Source of the DNA: Cyclobacterium plantarum
GTDB taxonomy: Bacteria; Bacteroidota; Bacteroidia; Cytophagales; Cyclobacteriaceae
Length of the DNA stretch: 64,000 nt
NCBI RefSeq assembly: GCF_011290685.1
Contig: NZ_JAANYN010000003.1
Coordinates: forward strand, 167,250-231,249
Reading direction: 5' to 3'
A program made the position numbers and the translations under genes. Numbering within the stretch: position 1 is the stretch's first letter; each line of letters opens with the position of its first letter. Shown here piece by piece: positions 63,226 through 64,000 of this stretch. Below the pieces are notes generated by a model, which was given only the letters and a program-made list of their open reading frames with translations, ran no database searches and was not told where the DNA came from.

Positions 63226-63611
63226 TGTCTAATCTTCATGAATTTCCAGGACGTAAAAGAATTAACCACATAGCGCACATAGGACACATAGTTTTTTTCA
63301 GCAAAACCAAGAATTTGCTGGGGGGTCATCATTCTGATGAAAGCACCCTATGTGAACTATTGTGACTATGTGGTTTAAAAAACACCATAAAGATCCCTCG
63401 AATAGATGTCTAATCTTCCTGAATTTCCAGGACGCAAAAGAATTAACCACATAGCGCACATAGGCCACATAGCTTATTGCGGCGAAAGCAGAATTTGCAG
63501 AGGGGTCCTAATTCTGATGAAAGCCCCCTATGTGAACTATGTAACTATGTGGTTAAAAAAATACCATGGAGATACCTCAAAGAGATGTCCGATCTTCATG
63601 AATTACCAGCA
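63226..63611. repeat. Tandem duplicate of a ~180-bp element with inverted ends
   Basis: Two copies, starting near 63226 and 63405, share most of their bases. Each begins with GTCTAATCTTC and the A-A-T-T-T-C-C-A-G-G-A-C-G box, then AACCACATAGCGCACATAGG and, at the other end, CTATGTGAACTAT plus CTATGTGGTT, which pair with the first block. A third, partial start (GTCCGATCTTCATGAATTACC) follows at about 63587. The CACATAG-rich ends are typical of non-coding intergenic repeats in Bacteroidota; no transposase is present. Confidence 0.85.
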
Positions 63612-63878
63612 CCCGAACTGGGTGTTTGTTACTACATCCCAGGTGTCTGATTGGTTACGGAAACGAGGCATTTGAAATGCCGGAAACCAAAGAACAAGCC
63701 TAAAAAAATAGGTTTTAAAATGCACCCGATTAGCCATTACAAATGGCTTGTTGGCGGGTCTTTTCTGTTTTTGACTCCGAAAATAGTTGAGTGATTAGCA
63801 TACTTCACCCAGTACTGGTAAATATTCTTTTCATCATTGTTGGGTTTTACTGATTGTTTTGTTAATTAAAACTACCAC
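63612..63878. other. Intergenic region with a compound hairpin
   Basis: About 270 bases with no gene supported. A hairpin at about 63725-63760 pairs ACCCG with CGGGT outside and AGCCATT with AATGGCT inside; read on the minus strand it may end the gene at 63879. Upstream, GGCATTT and AAATGCC form another short stem near 63669-63683. Confidence 0.4.
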
Positions 63879-64000
63879 TTATTGGGGTTGGAAAAGCATG
63901 GATTTTTCAGAATCATAGTAGAGTGTCAACCCTTTTGGTGATAGAGCGAACGAAAAAACATCGTTCAAGGAAGCTATATAATAGCCACCATCAAATAGCT
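63879..64000 (-). CDS. Partial gene at the right edge
   Basis: Thirty-nine codons of an open minus-strand frame end at TAA 63879-63881 and run off the window. The translation, including FDGGYYIASLNDVFSFALSP and a YYDSEKSMLFQPQ end, has a normal protein-like composition. No family is assigned from this short end. Confidence 0.45.
   Translation of the reverse strand, partial: LFDGGYYIASLNDVFSFALSPKGLTLYYDSEKSMLFQPQ

Noticed and set aside
63406..63675. An 89-codon plus-strand frame in the right-end repeat
   Set aside because: It lies in non-coding repeat sequence with shared hairpin blocks; composition is not protein-like.
12..64000. tRNA, rRNA or CRISPR loci
   Set aside because: No cloverleaf, rRNA-like block or evenly spaced direct repeat with spacers was found on reading; the two tandem arrays have no unique spacers.

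Overview
The window looks like chromosomal DNA of a Bacteroidota bacterium, most likely of the order Cytophagales (a Cyclobacteriaceae-like genome; the family is inferred from gene content, not measured). Pointers are a GldD gliding lipoprotein, two large TonB-dependent receptors with carboxypeptidase-like N-terminal domains, many lipobox proteins, a YpdA-type bacillithiol reductase, DUF3127/DUF4833/DUF547 families, and promoters of the Bacteroidota type (TTG, about 19-20 bp, TAnnTTTG). No rRNA, tRNA, CRISPR array, prophage or intact insertion sequence was seen.

Layout. 0.3-2.8 kb: a small acidic protein, a polytopic membrane protein and an overlapping histidine kinase/LuxR-type regulator pair. 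2.8-5.5 kb (minus strand): phospholipid synthesis (psd, cdsA) with a DUF2007 protein and a CPBP protease. 5.7-8.6 kb: DusB, an EamA transporter and an MscS channel. 8.6-10.9 kb: an AT-rich accessory patch with a lipoprotein carrying a C-terminal glycine zipper, a small two-helix membrane protein and a fragment of a type I restriction HsdR subunit. 11-15 kb: YpdA, a TANGO2-like NRDE protein and a BlaI/M56 pair with three operator copies around a clear promoter. 15-18.6 kb: a four-part secreted protein (ThuA, sugar dehydrogenase, PKD, cytochrome c). 18.9-21.6 kb: UbiA prenyltransferase diverging from a type III polyketide synthase and a methyltransferase.

21.7-37.9 kb holds an MscS channel, a membrane-bound MutS-like ATPase, purK-purE, a BrkB-like protein, a DUF481 barrel, a GH3 glucosidase, a DUF3127 protein with an SSB-like tail, and a GMC dehydrogenase with its small subunit. 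38-49 kb has a TonB receptor, nitroreductase-gldD, a desaturase, a TPP riboswitch in front of a second TonB receptor (putative thiamine uptake), a flavin oxidoreductase that may belong to the polyketide pathway, and a large zinc metalloprotease. 49-64 kb mixes small envelope and stress proteins, an ECF sigma factor with a partner zinc-finger protein, GH5/hydrolase/SDR genes, and several broken genes (OsmC, carboxymuconolactone-decarboxylase-like, a truncated Omp85 barrel, a frameshifted small membrane protein). Two families of tandem, hairpin-rich intergenic repeats occur near 53.2-53.5 kb and 63.2-63.6 kb.

Most genes are ordinary housekeeping or envelope functions. The least explained pieces are the glycine-zipper lipoprotein patch, the BlaI/M56 system with its coiled-coil tail, the split polyketide-quinone genes and the repeat families.
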